From Methanofollis aquaemaris (GTDB taxonomy: Archaea; Halobacteriota; Methanomicrobia; Methanomicrobiales; Methanofollaceae), in NCBI RefSeq assembly GCF_017357525.1, contig NZ_CP036172.1:1834561-1898560 (forward strand): a DNA stretch of 64,000 nucleotides, read 5' to 3'. Both the position numbers and the translations under genes were made by a program. The notes beneath the pieces are model-generated. The model saw only the letters and a list, made by a program, of their open reading frames with translations. It searched no databases and was not told the DNA's origin. Below, piece by piece: positions 52,058 through 60,502 of the stretch (position 1 is the first letter of the stretch; every line of letters begins with the position of its first letter).

Positions 52058-52070
52058 CGGGTATATAACA
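52058..52070 (-). promoter_or_regulatory. TATA box for the GfcR-like gene
   Basis: GTTATATACCC on the minus strand is 20-30 nt before the ATG at 52039, the standard archaeal distance for a leaderless transcript. It also rules out the longer upstream start. Confidence 0.65.
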
Positions 52071-52198
52071 GTTTGCGAAATCAAGGCGCTGTCCTGGATT
52101 TTCTGAAATAATGGAGATTTTCTGGCCGTTCCACAACATCCGGGATCATTTTCGCCAGTTCGTCCGCCTGAAAAAGATTGTCTGATGGCCCCTGAGCC

Positions 52199-52654
52199 TC
52201 ACCGGCGTTTCCGCCTCACTTCGGCACCGCAGACCGGGCACTCGCCGGGCTCGTCGTAATACCGCCCGCACCCGGCGCACCGGTACTTCCACTTCACCTT
52301 CTTTGCCCGCCGCTGCTGGATCGGGTGAGTTTCGACCCCCAGGTTGATCGCCGCGTTCTGGACAGCGAAGTCGTCGGTGTACAGCACGCCCTCCAGGTCG
52401 CGGGCCAGGGCCAGCACCTCAAGGTCGGTCGGGGAGAGAACACTGATGTCCCGACTCAGTCCGGCTGCCGCCTCCGCGGCCCGCCGCGCCTCGGGCGAGG
52501 GCTCGGTCACGGTCAGGCCGGTAGCCAGCAGCGTCTCGTACCGACACTTTGCCCTGAGGTCGACGAGTTCGGCCACGACCCGCGGGGTGGTGTAGATCTC
52601 GCCCTCGTAGGGCCGGTCCACGAAGAAGGCGGTGGCGTCCAGGATAATTTTCAT
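52199..52654 (-). CDS. nob1: rRNA maturation endonuclease Nob1
   Basis: A 151-residue Nob1, cutting the 3' end of pre-16S rRNA. The PIN domain (about residues 1-110) begins IILDATAFF with the catalytic Asp6, has VAELVDL, and TDDFAVQNAA with further acidic residues. The C-terminal zinc ribbon carries CAGC and CPVC, ending in RRKRR. This PIN plus ribbon layout is specific to Nob1. Its ATG overlaps the stop of rtcA (ATGA), putting it last in a prs-rtcA-nob1 operon. Confidence 0.93.
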   Translation of the reverse strand: MKIILDATAFFVDRPYEGEIYTTPRVVAELVDLRAKCRYETLLATGLTVTEPSPEARRAAEAAAGLSRDISVLSPTDLEVLALARDLEGVLYTDDFAVQNAAINLGVETHPIQQRRAKKVKWKYRCAGCGRYYDEPGECPVCGAEVRRKRR

Positions 52655-53616
52655 GCCGAGAACACCGCCGGAGAGGTGCCCGAGACCGTGACCTCACGGC
52701 CGAAGCGGGCAAGGAGTGCGCAGGCTGTTGCCGCGTGGCTGGAGAGGGCGGGAGCGGTGTACCGCCCGCCGGCCCGGGCCAGATAGATAAGGAGCTGGTC
52801 GGCCATATGGACATCGACCTGGCCGGGCGTCTCGATGGCGGCGAGGAGTTCCCATGCCGCCACCCGTCCCACCTTCTCGGCCGGCAACCCCCGTCGGCCC
52901 AGGGCCACCCCCCCCTTCGACCCGCACCAGGTCGTCACCGAGGTTCCGGTGCCGGGGCCTCCGGTCCGTACGATCTCAACCGGATAGTCGGGAAGGAGTG
53001 CTGCCGCGGCCTCAGCCTGCCGCTCGGCCACATGCTCGGGGAGGCCCTGCGAGCAGGAGATGATCCCCCGGCGTGGGGGCACGACCGTGAGGTCGAGCGG
53101 GCGCAGGGTGGAGGGTTCCACGCTGACCCGAACCCGGCCCCCGCCACGCGGGAAGTAGCCCCGGTTGAGGATCTCCATCCTGACCCTTGCCCCATGGGCC
53201 TGCAGGACCGGGAGCAGCACCTCGGCGCAATAGTCGATGGTCGGGCTCTTCTGGACCTCGGTCCCGCCGGAGAGAGTGATCGCCCCTCCCGTGGCCAGGG
53301 CCACCGGGAGCCAGGCCTGGAGGACGAGCGGGATACTCCCGGCCGTCCCGATCGCGATCTCGCCCCTGGCACATCGCAGTTCGCCGGGGAAAAATGTGAG
53401 CTCGGTGCTCCCGATCGAGCACCCCTGCATCTCTGCTCCGCAGGTGAGGGCCACCGCCCGCACCGCCGTGCAGTGCTGGGCCGCCAGTCCGGGCTTTGGG
53501 CGCCCTGCCCTGATATGGGTGAGCCTGAGCGGGGTGCCGGTCAGCGCCGCGAGGGCGACGGCGGTCCGTACCACCTGGCCGCCGCCCTCCCCCATCGACC
53601 CGTCGATCTCTAACAT
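52651..53616 (-). CDS. rtcA: RNA 3'-terminal phosphate cyclase
   Basis: A 321-residue RtcA, converting an RNA 3'-phosphate to a 2',3'-cyclic phosphate with ATP. It starts MLEIDGSMGEGGGQVVRTA, the family's N-terminus, has RAGRPKPGLAAQH, the RGYFPRGGG motif, and HMADQLLIYLA containing the histidine that is adenylated. The start chosen is the ATG at 53616; a longer reading to 53640 adds residues before the conserved MLEIDG start. It overlaps prs by 7 nt upstream and nob1 by 4 nt downstream. RNA processing enzymes RtcA and Nob1 thus share a transcript with PRPP synthesis. Confidence 0.95.
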   Translation of the reverse strand: MLEIDGSMGEGGGQVVRTAVALAALTGTPLRLTHIRAGRPKPGLAAQHCTAVRAVALTCGAEMQGCSIGSTELTFFPGELRCARGEIAIGTAGSIPLVLQAWLPVALATGGAITLSGGTEVQKSPTIDYCAEVLLPVLQAHGARVRMEILNRGYFPRGGGRVRVSVEPSTLRPLDLTVVPPRRGIISCSQGLPEHVAERQAEAAAALLPDYPVEIVRTGGPGTGTSVTTWCGSKGGVALGRRGLPAEKVGRVAAWELLAAIETPGQVDVHMADQLLIYLARAGGRYTAPALSSHAATACALLARFGREVTVSGTSPAVFSA

Positions 53617-54461
53617 TTTCTGAGCGCTGCCGCGATACACCTGGCCGCCGAGACCTCAGAGCACGCCCGCTCGATAGTGTCCGAACAGATCACGCTCTTC
53701 ACCCCCGCACTGCGGAGATGGACATAGGCCCCGCCGGTGAAGACACCGTGGACGCAGGCTGCGTGGACCGCCGCCGCCCCCTGCTCATAGAGCATCTTCG
53801 TCGCCGTCGCCAGTGTTCCACCGGTGGCGATGATATCGTCGACGATGACGACCTCTCTGCCTGCGACATCAAAGGTCTTGGGTTCCATCCTGACCTCCTC
53901 GCCGGAGAGCCGGGTCTTCTTGAGATAGTCGGTCTGCCACCCGACAGCTGCGGCGACTTCGGCCGCAAACTCCGCCGCACCCGCGTCAGGTGCGAGGATC
54001 AGGGGGTTCTCGAAGCCCTTCGTCTTGAGGTGCTCCCCGACCTCCTGGGCCAGGGAGAGATCATGGGCCGGGCAGTCGAAGTATCGGGCGATGTCCCGCT
54101 CATGGATGTTGACGGTGATCACATCGGTGACCCCCCTGGATAGTGCCCGTGCCGCCACCCTGGCGCTCACCGGCTCCCCGTCCTTGAATTTCTTGTCCTG
54201 CCGTGCGTACCCGAGGTACGGGATGACCAGCGTGTTGGTGGTCGTCTCACAGGCGTCGACGAGGAGCATCAGCTGGATGAACGCATCGTTGTCGGTGACA
54301 CTCCCGACGATCACGGTTTCGTCATCGAGAGGGTCGAGGACCTGCAGGTAGAGCTCCCCATCGGGGAAGCGGGCAAAGCGTGTGTCCGCCACCTGGACTC
54401 CGAGTTCGTCGGCGATCCGGACAGCGAGAATCTGGGATTGTTCTGTGCATACGACCTTCAT
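53610..54461 (-). CDS. prs: Ribose-phosphate pyrophosphokinase (PRPP synthetase)
   Basis: A 283-residue PRPP synthetase, making PRPP from ribose 5-phosphate and ATP for purine, pyrimidine, histidine and, in methanogens, methanopterin-related synthesis. Visible motifs are FPDGELYLQV, PYLGYARQDKKF, NIHE with metal-binding histidine, and the PRPP loop VVIVDDIIATGGT. It is shorter than bacterial Prs, as archaeal members often are. A GAGGAAAT site precedes the ATG at 54461, and a GTTTAAGTAG stretch on the minus strand forms a possible TATA box. It leads prs-rtcA-nob1 and diverges from lonB. Confidence 0.95.
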   Translation of the reverse strand: MKVVCTEQSQILAVRIADELGVQVADTRFARFPDGELYLQVLDPLDDETVIVGSVTDNDAFIQLMLLVDACETTTNTLVIPYLGYARQDKKFKDGEPVSARVAARALSRGVTDVITVNIHERDIARYFDCPAHDLSLAQEVGEHLKTKGFENPLILAPDAGAAEFAAEVAAAVGWQTDYLKKTRLSGEEVRMEPKTFDVAGREVVIVDDIIATGGTLATATKMLYEQGAAAVHAACVHGVFTGGAYVHLRSAGVKSVICSDTIERACSEVSAARCIAAALRKC

Positions 54462-54546
54462 TTCGGGTATTTCCTCCAGCTGAAACTACTTAAACTATCA
54501 TGAAAATAGTATTTAAGTATCATTGCCCAATGAGGTTGCACCAATA

Positions 54547-56478
54547 ATGGAAATGACTGATTCTGACATCCTTGAGAAGAATGCGGACGAGGATCTCCTC
54601 CTTGATTCAGGAATCTCCGACTCATCGGAGATCGAGGTCCCTCCCCGGCTGATCGACCAGGTGATCGGCCAGGAGAACGCGGTGGAGGTGATCAAGAAAG
54701 CGGCCACCCAGCGCCGGCATGTGATGATGCTCGGTACCCCGGGTACCGGCAAGTCGATGCTTGCCAAGGCGATGGCCGAACTCCTTCCCAAAGAGGAGCT
54801 CAAGGACGTTCTCGTCTATCCGAACCTCGAGGACTCCAACAACCCGGTGATCAGGACGGTTGCCGCCGGCCGGGGCAAACAGATCGTTGCAGCTCACAAG
54901 GCCGAGGCGGCAAAGCGCAAACAGATGCGCAACACGCTGATGATGCTTCTGGTCTTTGGCATCCTGGGCTACTCCCTCATCACCGGTCAGTGGCTGATGG
55001 GTATCATCGCGTCGGCCTTCGTCTTCATGGCCCTTCAGTACATGCGGCCGCGTGAGGAGATGATGGTTCCGAAACTTCTGGTATCCAACGAGGCGGACAC
55101 CACCGCCCCCTTCATCGATGCCACAGGTTCGCATGCGGGTGCCCTTCTTGGCGACGTGCGCCACGACCCCTTCCAGTCGGGCGGGCTGGAGACTCCTTCC
55201 CATGACCGTGTCGAGGCCGGGGCGATCCACAAGGCAAACGGCGGTGTTCTCTTCATCGACGAGATCAACACCCTCACCCCTCACTCTCAGCAGAACCTCC
55301 TGACCGCCCTGCAGGAAGGGCAGTTCTCGATCACCGGCCAGTCCGAACGCTCGAGCGGGGCGATGGTCAGGACCGAGGACGTGCCCTGCCGGTTCATCAT
55401 GATCGCAGCCGGAAACCTGGACGCGATGCAGGGGATGCACCCGGCGCTGCGGTCCAGGATCCGTGGCTATGGGTACGAGGTCTACATGCAGGACACGATG
55501 GTCGACACCCCGGAGAACCGGAAGAAGTACATCAGGTTCATCGCCCAGGAGGTCAAGAACGACGGCAAGATCCCGCACTTCGATCGTTCTGCCATCGAGG
55601 AGGTGCTCAGGGAGGCGCAGCGCCGGTCCAACCGGAAGGGCCACCTCACCCTGAAACTCCGTGACATGGGCGGGCTGATCCGGGTGGCCGGCGACATCGC
55701 CAGGCAGGACGGGGCCGAGAGGACCACGGCCGAGCATGTGCTCAGGGCCAAGGGTTCGGCACGCTCGATCGAGCAGCAGATCTCCGACGAGTACATCCAG
55801 AGGAGTCGCGACTACGACCTGACCGTCGTCACCGGCACCGAGATCGGGCGGGTGAACGGGCTTGCGGTGATGGGTGCCGACTCCGGCTCGGTCCTCCCGA
55901 TCATGGCCGAGGTCACCCCGACGCAAGGGGCGACCGGTGCGGTCATCGCAACCGGTCAGTTGAAAGAGATCGCTCAAGAATCCATCAAGAACGTCTCTGC
56001 GGTCCTCAAGAAGTTCACCGGCAAGGACATCAAGAACATGGACATCCATGTCCAGTTCATCGGGACTTACGGGGGGGTGGAGGGCGATTCGGCTTCCATC
56101 TCGGTGACGACTGCAGTGATCAGCGCTATCGAGGGGATCCCGGTCAGGCAGGACGTGGCGATGACCGGGTCGCTCTCGGTCCGCGGCGACGTCCTGCCCA
56201 TCGGCGGGGTCACCTACAAGATCGAGGCCGCGGCGAAGGCCGGGATCAAGACGATCATTATCCCGCGGTCAAATGCAGGCGATGTCCTCATCGAGGACCG
56301 ATACCGCGAGATGGTCGAGATTGTCCCGGTCGATCATATCGAGGAGGTGCTTGAGACGGCGCTGGTCCCGCAGAACCGCGAACTCTTCCTGGACAAACTG
56401 AAGAAACTCGCCGCCAGACCGGTGAAGAAGGCGCTGGAGTCTTCTTCCAACATCGGCGGCAGACAGACGGCAGCGTGA
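54547..56478 (+). CDS. lonB: Membrane-bound ATP-dependent Lon protease (archaeal LonB)
   Basis: A 643-residue LonB. The AAA+ domain has Walker [10 protein letters not shown] (about 62-70) and Walker B LFIDEIN; between them lie two membrane helices (about 129-166), the hallmark of the archaeal membrane-anchored type. The C-terminal protease domain has the EGDSASIS motif with catalytic Ser515, and Lys558 in [10 protein letters not shown]. It degrades unfolded or regulatory proteins at the inner membrane face. The ATG at 54547 has GAGGT about 10 nt upstream; an in-frame TTG at 54523 is a less likely start. It is divergent from prs and heads a row of protease genes. Confidence 0.95.
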   Translation: MEMTDSDILEKNADEDLLLDSGISDSSEIEVPPRLIDQVIGQENAVEVIKKAATQRRHVMMLGTPGTGKSMLAKAMAELLPKEELKDVLVYPNLEDSNNPVIRTVAAGRGKQIVAAHKAEAAKRKQMRNTLMMLLVFGILGYSLITGQWLMGIIASAFVFMALQYMRPREEMMVPKLLVSNEADTTAPFIDATGSHAGALLGDVRHDPFQSGGLETPSHDRVEAGAIHKANGGVLFIDEINTLTPHSQQNLLTALQEGQFSITGQSERSSGAMVRTEDVPCRFIMIAAGNLDAMQGMHPALRSRIRGYGYEVYMQDTMVDTPENRKKYIRFIAQEVKNDGKIPHFDRSAIEEVLREAQRRSNRKGHLTLKLRDMGGLIRVAGDIARQDGAERTTAEHVLRAKGSARSIEQQISDEYIQRSRDYDLTVVTGTEIGRVNGLAVMGADSGSVLPIMAEVTPTQGATGAVIATGQLKEIAQESIKNVSAVLKKFTGKDIKNMDIHVQFIGTYGGVEGDSASISVTTAVISAIEGIPVRQDVAMTGSLSVRGDVLPIGGVTYKIEAAAKAGIKTIIIPRSNAGDVLIEDRYREMVEIVPVDHIEEVLETALVPQNRELFLDKLKKLAARPVKKALESSSNIGGRQTAA

Positions 56479-56482
56479 AACG

Positions 56483-57808
56483 ATGGAGAGCGTTCGTTAC
56501 TATGACGTCCGCCATGTCCACGGTTCCTCAACCCATGTCGATATCGACAACGGGATCGTGGAGTCGGCGGGCACCAGCTATTTTGACCATGCAGTGGTCA
56601 GGGTGCTCGGCCAGAAGGGTTGGGGCGTCCTGACCCTGGATGCCTTCGACCCCGAGGCCCCGCTGAAGCCCCTCATTGAGAGGGGGTTGCGCCTCGCCGC
56701 ACTCACCGGCGAGGAGGTCGACCTTGCCACCGCACCCCGTCAGGTGCTCGGAGTGCCCGGCGTGGCCGAGGATCCGCGGGAGATCTCCCTTGAGGAGAAG
56801 ACCGAAGTCCTCACCGGGATCGAGGCGGCCGCCCGCCTGCCCGGGATCGTGAACACCCGCGCCCGGTATGCCGAGGTGATCGAGGCGGTGCGGTTCTTCG
56901 ATTCCTCAGGGACCGAGTGCTCGTACGAGATCCCGCGTTGCGGTTTCTCGGTGACGGCGGTCGCCGCCAGGGAGGGGGAGATGCAGATGGGCCGCGAGAG
57001 CGAATACACCATCCTCGGTTTCAACCTCAGGCACCGCCAGGAGATGGGAGCGAAGGCGGCCGGTACGGCCGCCGCCCTCCTCGACGCGAAGGCGGCGAAG
57101 GGGGGGAGGATGCGGGCGGTTCTCGATCCCGAACTTGCGGGAGTCTTCGCCCACGAGGCGATCGGGCATGCAAGCGAAGGCGATCTGGTCCAGGAGGGAT
57201 CCTCGGTACTGGCCGGGCGGACCGGCGAACGCATCGGCGCTGCCGGCCTCACGATCGTCGACGACCCCACGCTCCCTGAGTTCGGGTTCGAACCGGTGGA
57301 CGCCGAAGGGGTCGCCGTCGGCCGGACTGAACTGATCAAGGACGGGCGGGTGAACGCCTTCATGCACTCCCGCCAGACCCTGGCGGCGGTCGGTAACGGC
57401 GTCGCAGGCCATGCACGGGCCAGCGCCGGCGACCCGCCCCTCGTGCGGATGAGCAACACCTTCATCCAGGAGGGGGACGCCTCGTACGACGAGGTCGTCG
57501 CCGAGTGCCGGGACGGGATCCTCCTCAAAGGTTCCCGCGGTGGCCAGGTCGATCCTGGCCGCGGGGTCTTCCAGTTCAATGCCGAGTACGGCTACCTGAT
57601 CGAGGACGGCGAACTCGGAGCAATGGTGCGCGATGTCTCGCTCTCGGGCGAGATCCTGGGAACGCTCCATGCGATCGCCCTCCTCGGCAACGACCGCGAG
57701 ATGCACCAGGGCTACTGCGGCAAGGGCGGGCAGAGCGTCCCGGTCAGTGACGGTTCGCCCCATGTCCTCCTTGAAAACGCGATGGTGGGTGGCAATGGAA
57801 CTGATTGA
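56483..57808 (+). CDS. tldD: TldD-family metalloprotease
   Basis: A 441-residue TldD. The zinc-site motif HEAIGH (His224, Glu225, His229) is intact in FAHEAIGHASEGD, which is the active-site helix of the family. TldD works with TldE as a heterodimer that unfolds and degrades short peptides through a narrow cleft. It lies 4 nt after lonB, and its own end overlaps tldE by 14 nt, so the three should be one transcript. The GSRGGQVDPGRGVFQFN region near residue 352 is also typical. This is the active subunit. Confidence 0.93.
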   Translation: MESVRYYDVRHVHGSSTHVDIDNGIVESAGTSYFDHAVVRVLGQKGWGVLTLDAFDPEAPLKPLIERGLRLAALTGEEVDLATAPRQVLGVPGVAEDPREISLEEKTEVLTGIEAAARLPGIVNTRARYAEVIEAVRFFDSSGTECSYEIPRCGFSVTAVAAREGEMQMGRESEYTILGFNLRHRQEMGAKAAGTAAALLDAKAAKGGRMRAVLDPELAGVFAHEAIGHASEGDLVQEGSSVLAGRTGERIGAAGLTIVDDPTLPEFGFEPVDAEGVAVGRTELIKDGRVNAFMHSRQTLAAVGNGVAGHARASAGDPPLVRMSNTFIQEGDASYDEVVAECRDGILLKGSRGGQVDPGRGVFQFNAEYGYLIEDGELGAMVRDVSLSGEILGTLHAIALLGNDREMHQGYCGKGGQSVPVSDGSPHVLLENAMVGGNGTD

Positions 57809-59078
57809 GAAGATCCTGGAGTACGGCAGGACGCGGGCAGACGAGGTGGAGGTCTATGTCTCGGAAAGCGAGTCGGTCTCCGCCGATCTGAAGAAGGACC
57901 GGGTCGAGAATGCCGGTGGATCGCAGGCGTTCGGGATCGGGATCCGGGTCATCGATCACGGTCGGATCGGGGTCTCGGCGACGAGCAGCAAGGGCGAGTG
58001 GCGGGCCTGCCTCGACGCCGCCCTTGCAAGTGCGAGACTCGCCCACCCGCAGGAATGGAAGAGTCTGCCGGGGCCGGCGGCCCTGCCTGACGTCCCGGCG
58101 ATCTTCGACGCTTCGCTCTCCCTTGATCCCGAGTGGTGCCGGACGGCCCTCGAAGGGATGCTTCATGGGGCGGAAGAGCACGACGCAGCCGTGACCGGGG
58201 GCGGGGCCTCGGTCGGGCGGGGAAAGGAGACCGTTGCCAACACCTCGGGCGTGCTGTACGAGCAGGAACGGACGAGCGCCGGGTGTTCGCTGGAGTGCAT
58301 CCACGAGCAGTCGACGGGGTACGAGTTTGACGCTTCCTGCTTTGCCGGCGAGATCGATCCGGTCCGGGTCGGAAGAGAGGCGGCCTTCTTTGCCGAGCAC
58401 AGTGCGGACGGCGAGGAGATCGAGACCGGCGACTACGATCTTGTCCTCTCTCCGGTCGCTCTCTCTCAACTCCTGGGCTATGTCCTTGAGCCGGCCCTCT
58501 CGGGGAGAAATGTCCATGCCGGTCGGTCATGGCTTGCCGGGAAACTCGGTGAGGTCTGCATCGGCGAGGAGATCTCGGTCTACGACGATCCCCTGGACGG
58601 CGGCCTCTCGAGCACGAGGTTCGATGCCGAAGGGATACCGGCACGAAAACTCACGTTCTTCGATCACGGCGAGTTGCGGAGTTATGCCTACGATCTCAGG
58701 ACTGCCTATCGCTATGGGGCCGAGAGCACCGGTTCGGCGGTCCGCGGCGGTGCAGGTGGCGCCCCTGCCATCGGGATCCACACCCTGGTCATCGACGGGC
58801 CCAGGGGCACCGTCGACGATGACCGTGCGGTCTATGTCCACGACGTCGTCGGGGCGCACACCGCCAACGCTCTTACCGGCGACTTCTCGGTCGAACTCTC
58901 CAACCCCTCCTGGGTGGAGGACGGGGAGTTCACTGCGCCGGTGAAAGGGGCGATGTACGCCGGGAACGTCTTCGACCTCCTCGGCGAGGTCGTCGCCCTC
59001 GGCAGGAAGGAGCGGTCGGTCGGCGGGGCCGTCCTGCCGGCGGTAAGGTTAAGTGGCCAGCGTCTGATTGGTAGATGA
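57795..59078 (+). CDS. tldE: TldE/PmbA-family protein
   Basis: A 427-residue TldE/PmbA protein. The start chosen is the ATG at 57795, with GGTGGGTGG upstream, overlapping tldD by 14 nt; the longer reading from 57633 lies inside tldD. It has the GIGIRVIDHGRIGVSATS region and a late NPSWVEDGEFTAPVKGAMYAG motif typical of the family. It lacks the HExxxH zinc site, as expected for the non-catalytic partner of TldD. Role in archaea: peptide degradation after Lon or proteasome, by inference. Confidence 0.93.
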   Translation: MELIEKILEYGRTRADEVEVYVSESESVSADLKKDRVENAGGSQAFGIGIRVIDHGRIGVSATSSKGEWRACLDAALASARLAHPQEWKSLPGPAALPDVPAIFDASLSLDPEWCRTALEGMLHGAEEHDAAVTGGGASVGRGKETVANTSGVLYEQERTSAGCSLECIHEQSTGYEFDASCFAGEIDPVRVGREAAFFAEHSADGEEIETGDYDLVLSPVALSQLLGYVLEPALSGRNVHAGRSWLAGKLGEVCIGEEISVYDDPLDGGLSSTRFDAEGIPARKLTFFDHGELRSYAYDLRTAYRYGAESTGSAVRGGAGGAPAIGIHTLVIDGPRGTVDDDRAVYVHDVVGAHTANALTGDFSVELSNPSWVEDGEFTAPVKGAMYAGNVFDLLGEVVALGRKERSVGGAVLPAVRLSGQRLIGR

Positions 59079-59079
59079 G

Positions 59080-59343
59080 ATGATTGAGACAATCCTGTTG
59101 ATCGTCCTGATGATCGTGGTCGCCGCCGTCCTCTACTACTTCCTCAAAGAGGGGATGAAGTTGGTCATCAACGCCGTCGTCGGACTTGTTGTCCTCTATC
59201 TCATCAACCTCTTTGGCCTGATGAGTTATATCGGCGGCAGCGACCTTTCGATCACCTGGGCCTCGGTGATCATCTGCGCCCTCGGCGGGGTGATCGGGGT
59301 GGTCCTCCTCGTCGTCCTCGACCTCGTGGGGATCACCGTCTGA
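59080..59343 (+). CDS. BofA-family membrane protein
   Basis: An 87-residue membrane protein with three to four hydrophobic segments. LKEGMKLVINAVVGLVVLYLIN and a final hydrophobic stretch match the archaeal members of the pro-sigma-K processing inhibitor (BofA) family; in Bacillus BofA holds the intramembrane protease SpoIVFB inactive. It lies 1 nt after the tldE stop and closes the lonB-tldD-tldE row. The ATG at 59080 is chosen; a TTG at 59068 would overlap tldE. The archaeal role is unknown; location beside a membrane Lon suggests protease control. Confidence 0.8.
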   Translation: MIETILLIVLMIVVAAVLYYFLKEGMKLVINAVVGLVVLYLINLFGLMSYIGGSDLSITWASVIICALGGVIGVVLLVVLDLVGITV

Positions 59344-59349
59344 ACGGGT

Positions 59350-59530
59350 TCTCTTTTTTTTGGCTCTGTTGAAGATCTCTTTTGGAGTGTGAACGGTAGA
59401 GGATGATCACGCCCCGGCGCGTATGGTATGGGAAGGCGTGATGATCCGACGTGCCGCCCTCAATCACAGAATCTTCGCGCCATCTCGCGTCGGGGGCAGA
59501 CCCCCCCGGGGCATCCGGGACAGGTGCCCG
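59350..59530 (+). repeat. Dispersed intergenic repeat, rearranged plus-strand copy
   Basis: A T-run and GGCTCTGTTGAAG directly after the BofA-like gene match the repeat's opening. Downstream blocks are rearranged: GGATGATCACGCC and its inverse, GGGAAGGCGTGATGATCC with GTGCCGCCCTCAATC, then the hairpin CGTCGGGGGCAGACCCCCCCGG near 59487-59509. The T-run probably terminates the lonB-tldDE transcript. Confidence 0.6.
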
Positions 59531-59954
59531 GCGGTACGTCTCATCGACGCCGCGGTGGCCGAAGAGCGGTACGGGATCGAGATGAAATGCCGGGAACATT
59601 GGACCCGACCTTTTCACCCTCGCGCCCGGTTCGCGCCAGGCGGGTGACAACGTGGCGGCCGAGGAAAAGAGTTGATCCTTACCTGGATTCGTGTACAGAG
59701 TACATAGAGAGAAGTGTGTACAGGTACCCCTGATAATTTGCACACGATCCGGAGAACACCCGGCACCGGTGATCGTGAGGTAAGTCTCCCCGACTGTGAT
59801 CCGGGCGCGAGTGGAAACAACATGGAAAACCTTGCATGCGCGCCTCGATCACCGATCGAAGGCTGATTATGAGTTATCGTCCGGTGTAAACCGGGCGCGA
59901 AGAAGAAAATAACTCTCTGGCCCTGTAAAACTCCTCTCCATTTTCCTGGATCCA

Positions 59955-60165
59955 GTATAATTCAACCGCCTCCCCACATCGATCGCGCCGGGGGAAACCC
60001 CTGGAACCCCCCACGGACAGAGGATCTGCAGGGGTGGCACAATGCTTGATTTCTGTCCGCTCCTCGGCCGCAAGGAGAAGGATCGATCCCTCCATGCCCC
60101 AGAGATCTGCAACGAGAAATTTTCATTGCGTATGCTTGGGGCGTGCTCTCGACTCATGCTCAATT
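59955..60165 (-). repeat. Dispersed intergenic repeat, minus-strand partial copy
   Basis: On the minus strand, ATGAGTCGAGAGCACGCCCC, then AAGCATACGCAATGAAAATTTC, are clear (60109-60157), followed by GATCCTCTGTCCGTGGGGGGTTCC and a GGGTTTCCCCCGGCGCGA hairpin end. It lies in the 1.16-kb gap 59344-60502, which holds at least three copies and no supported gene; 59640-59950 shows no repeat landmark and nothing I can assign. Confidence 0.6.
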
Positions 60166-60269
60166 ACTATGAAAATGATCCAGAAGATCAACTCAGTAGG
60201 TATGAATGAGGATTTGACCGCTCAAAGCCCCACATAGACTTGATACACAGAGTACAGAGTCACTCTCTG

Positions 60270-60444
60270 AACGATCGGCCCTCTGCCTTCCCGGCCCTAT
60301 CTTCATCCCGGGGGTCCGGGGGCAGTGCCCCCGGCGCGAGCGTGAGGGAAGGCACGTTGATCGGAAGATCTCCAGAATAATTTTCATCCCGTATGCTTGA
60401 GGCGTACTTTCCCTTCATGAGTGATTCAACAGGGCCCGAAAAAA
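60270..60444 (-). repeat. Dispersed intergenic repeat, short minus-strand copy
   Basis: A T-run and CGGGCCCTGTTGAATC open the element about 60 nt after the stop of the KaiC-like gene. CGCCTCAAGCATACGGGATGAAAATT follows in two adjoining blocks (60377-60402), then directly the hairpin CGCCGGGGGCACTGCCCCCGG and CCCCCGGGATGAAGATAGGG. The middle of about 130 nt found in full copies is missing, giving a natural deletion form. Confidence 0.7.
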
Positions 60445-60502
60445 TCAAAAATTCACGATGGATCGAGGCATTCTCTCAGGCCATCCCTCTCTTGATGATG
60501 AT

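Noticed and set aside
54622-56049. Open frame antisense to lonB
   Set aside because: LonB motifs are complete on the plus strand; the antisense frame has no recognisable domain.
59333-59743. Minus-strand open frame of 136 codons in the repeat-rich gap
   Set aside because: It runs across the dispersed repeat landmarks and a T-run, has no ribosome-binding site, and shows no protein-like pattern.
59344-60502. Possible CRISPR array or IS element in the large gap
   Set aside because: Repeats are long, diverged and in both orientations rather than short and evenly spaced, and no transposase or cas gene is nearby.
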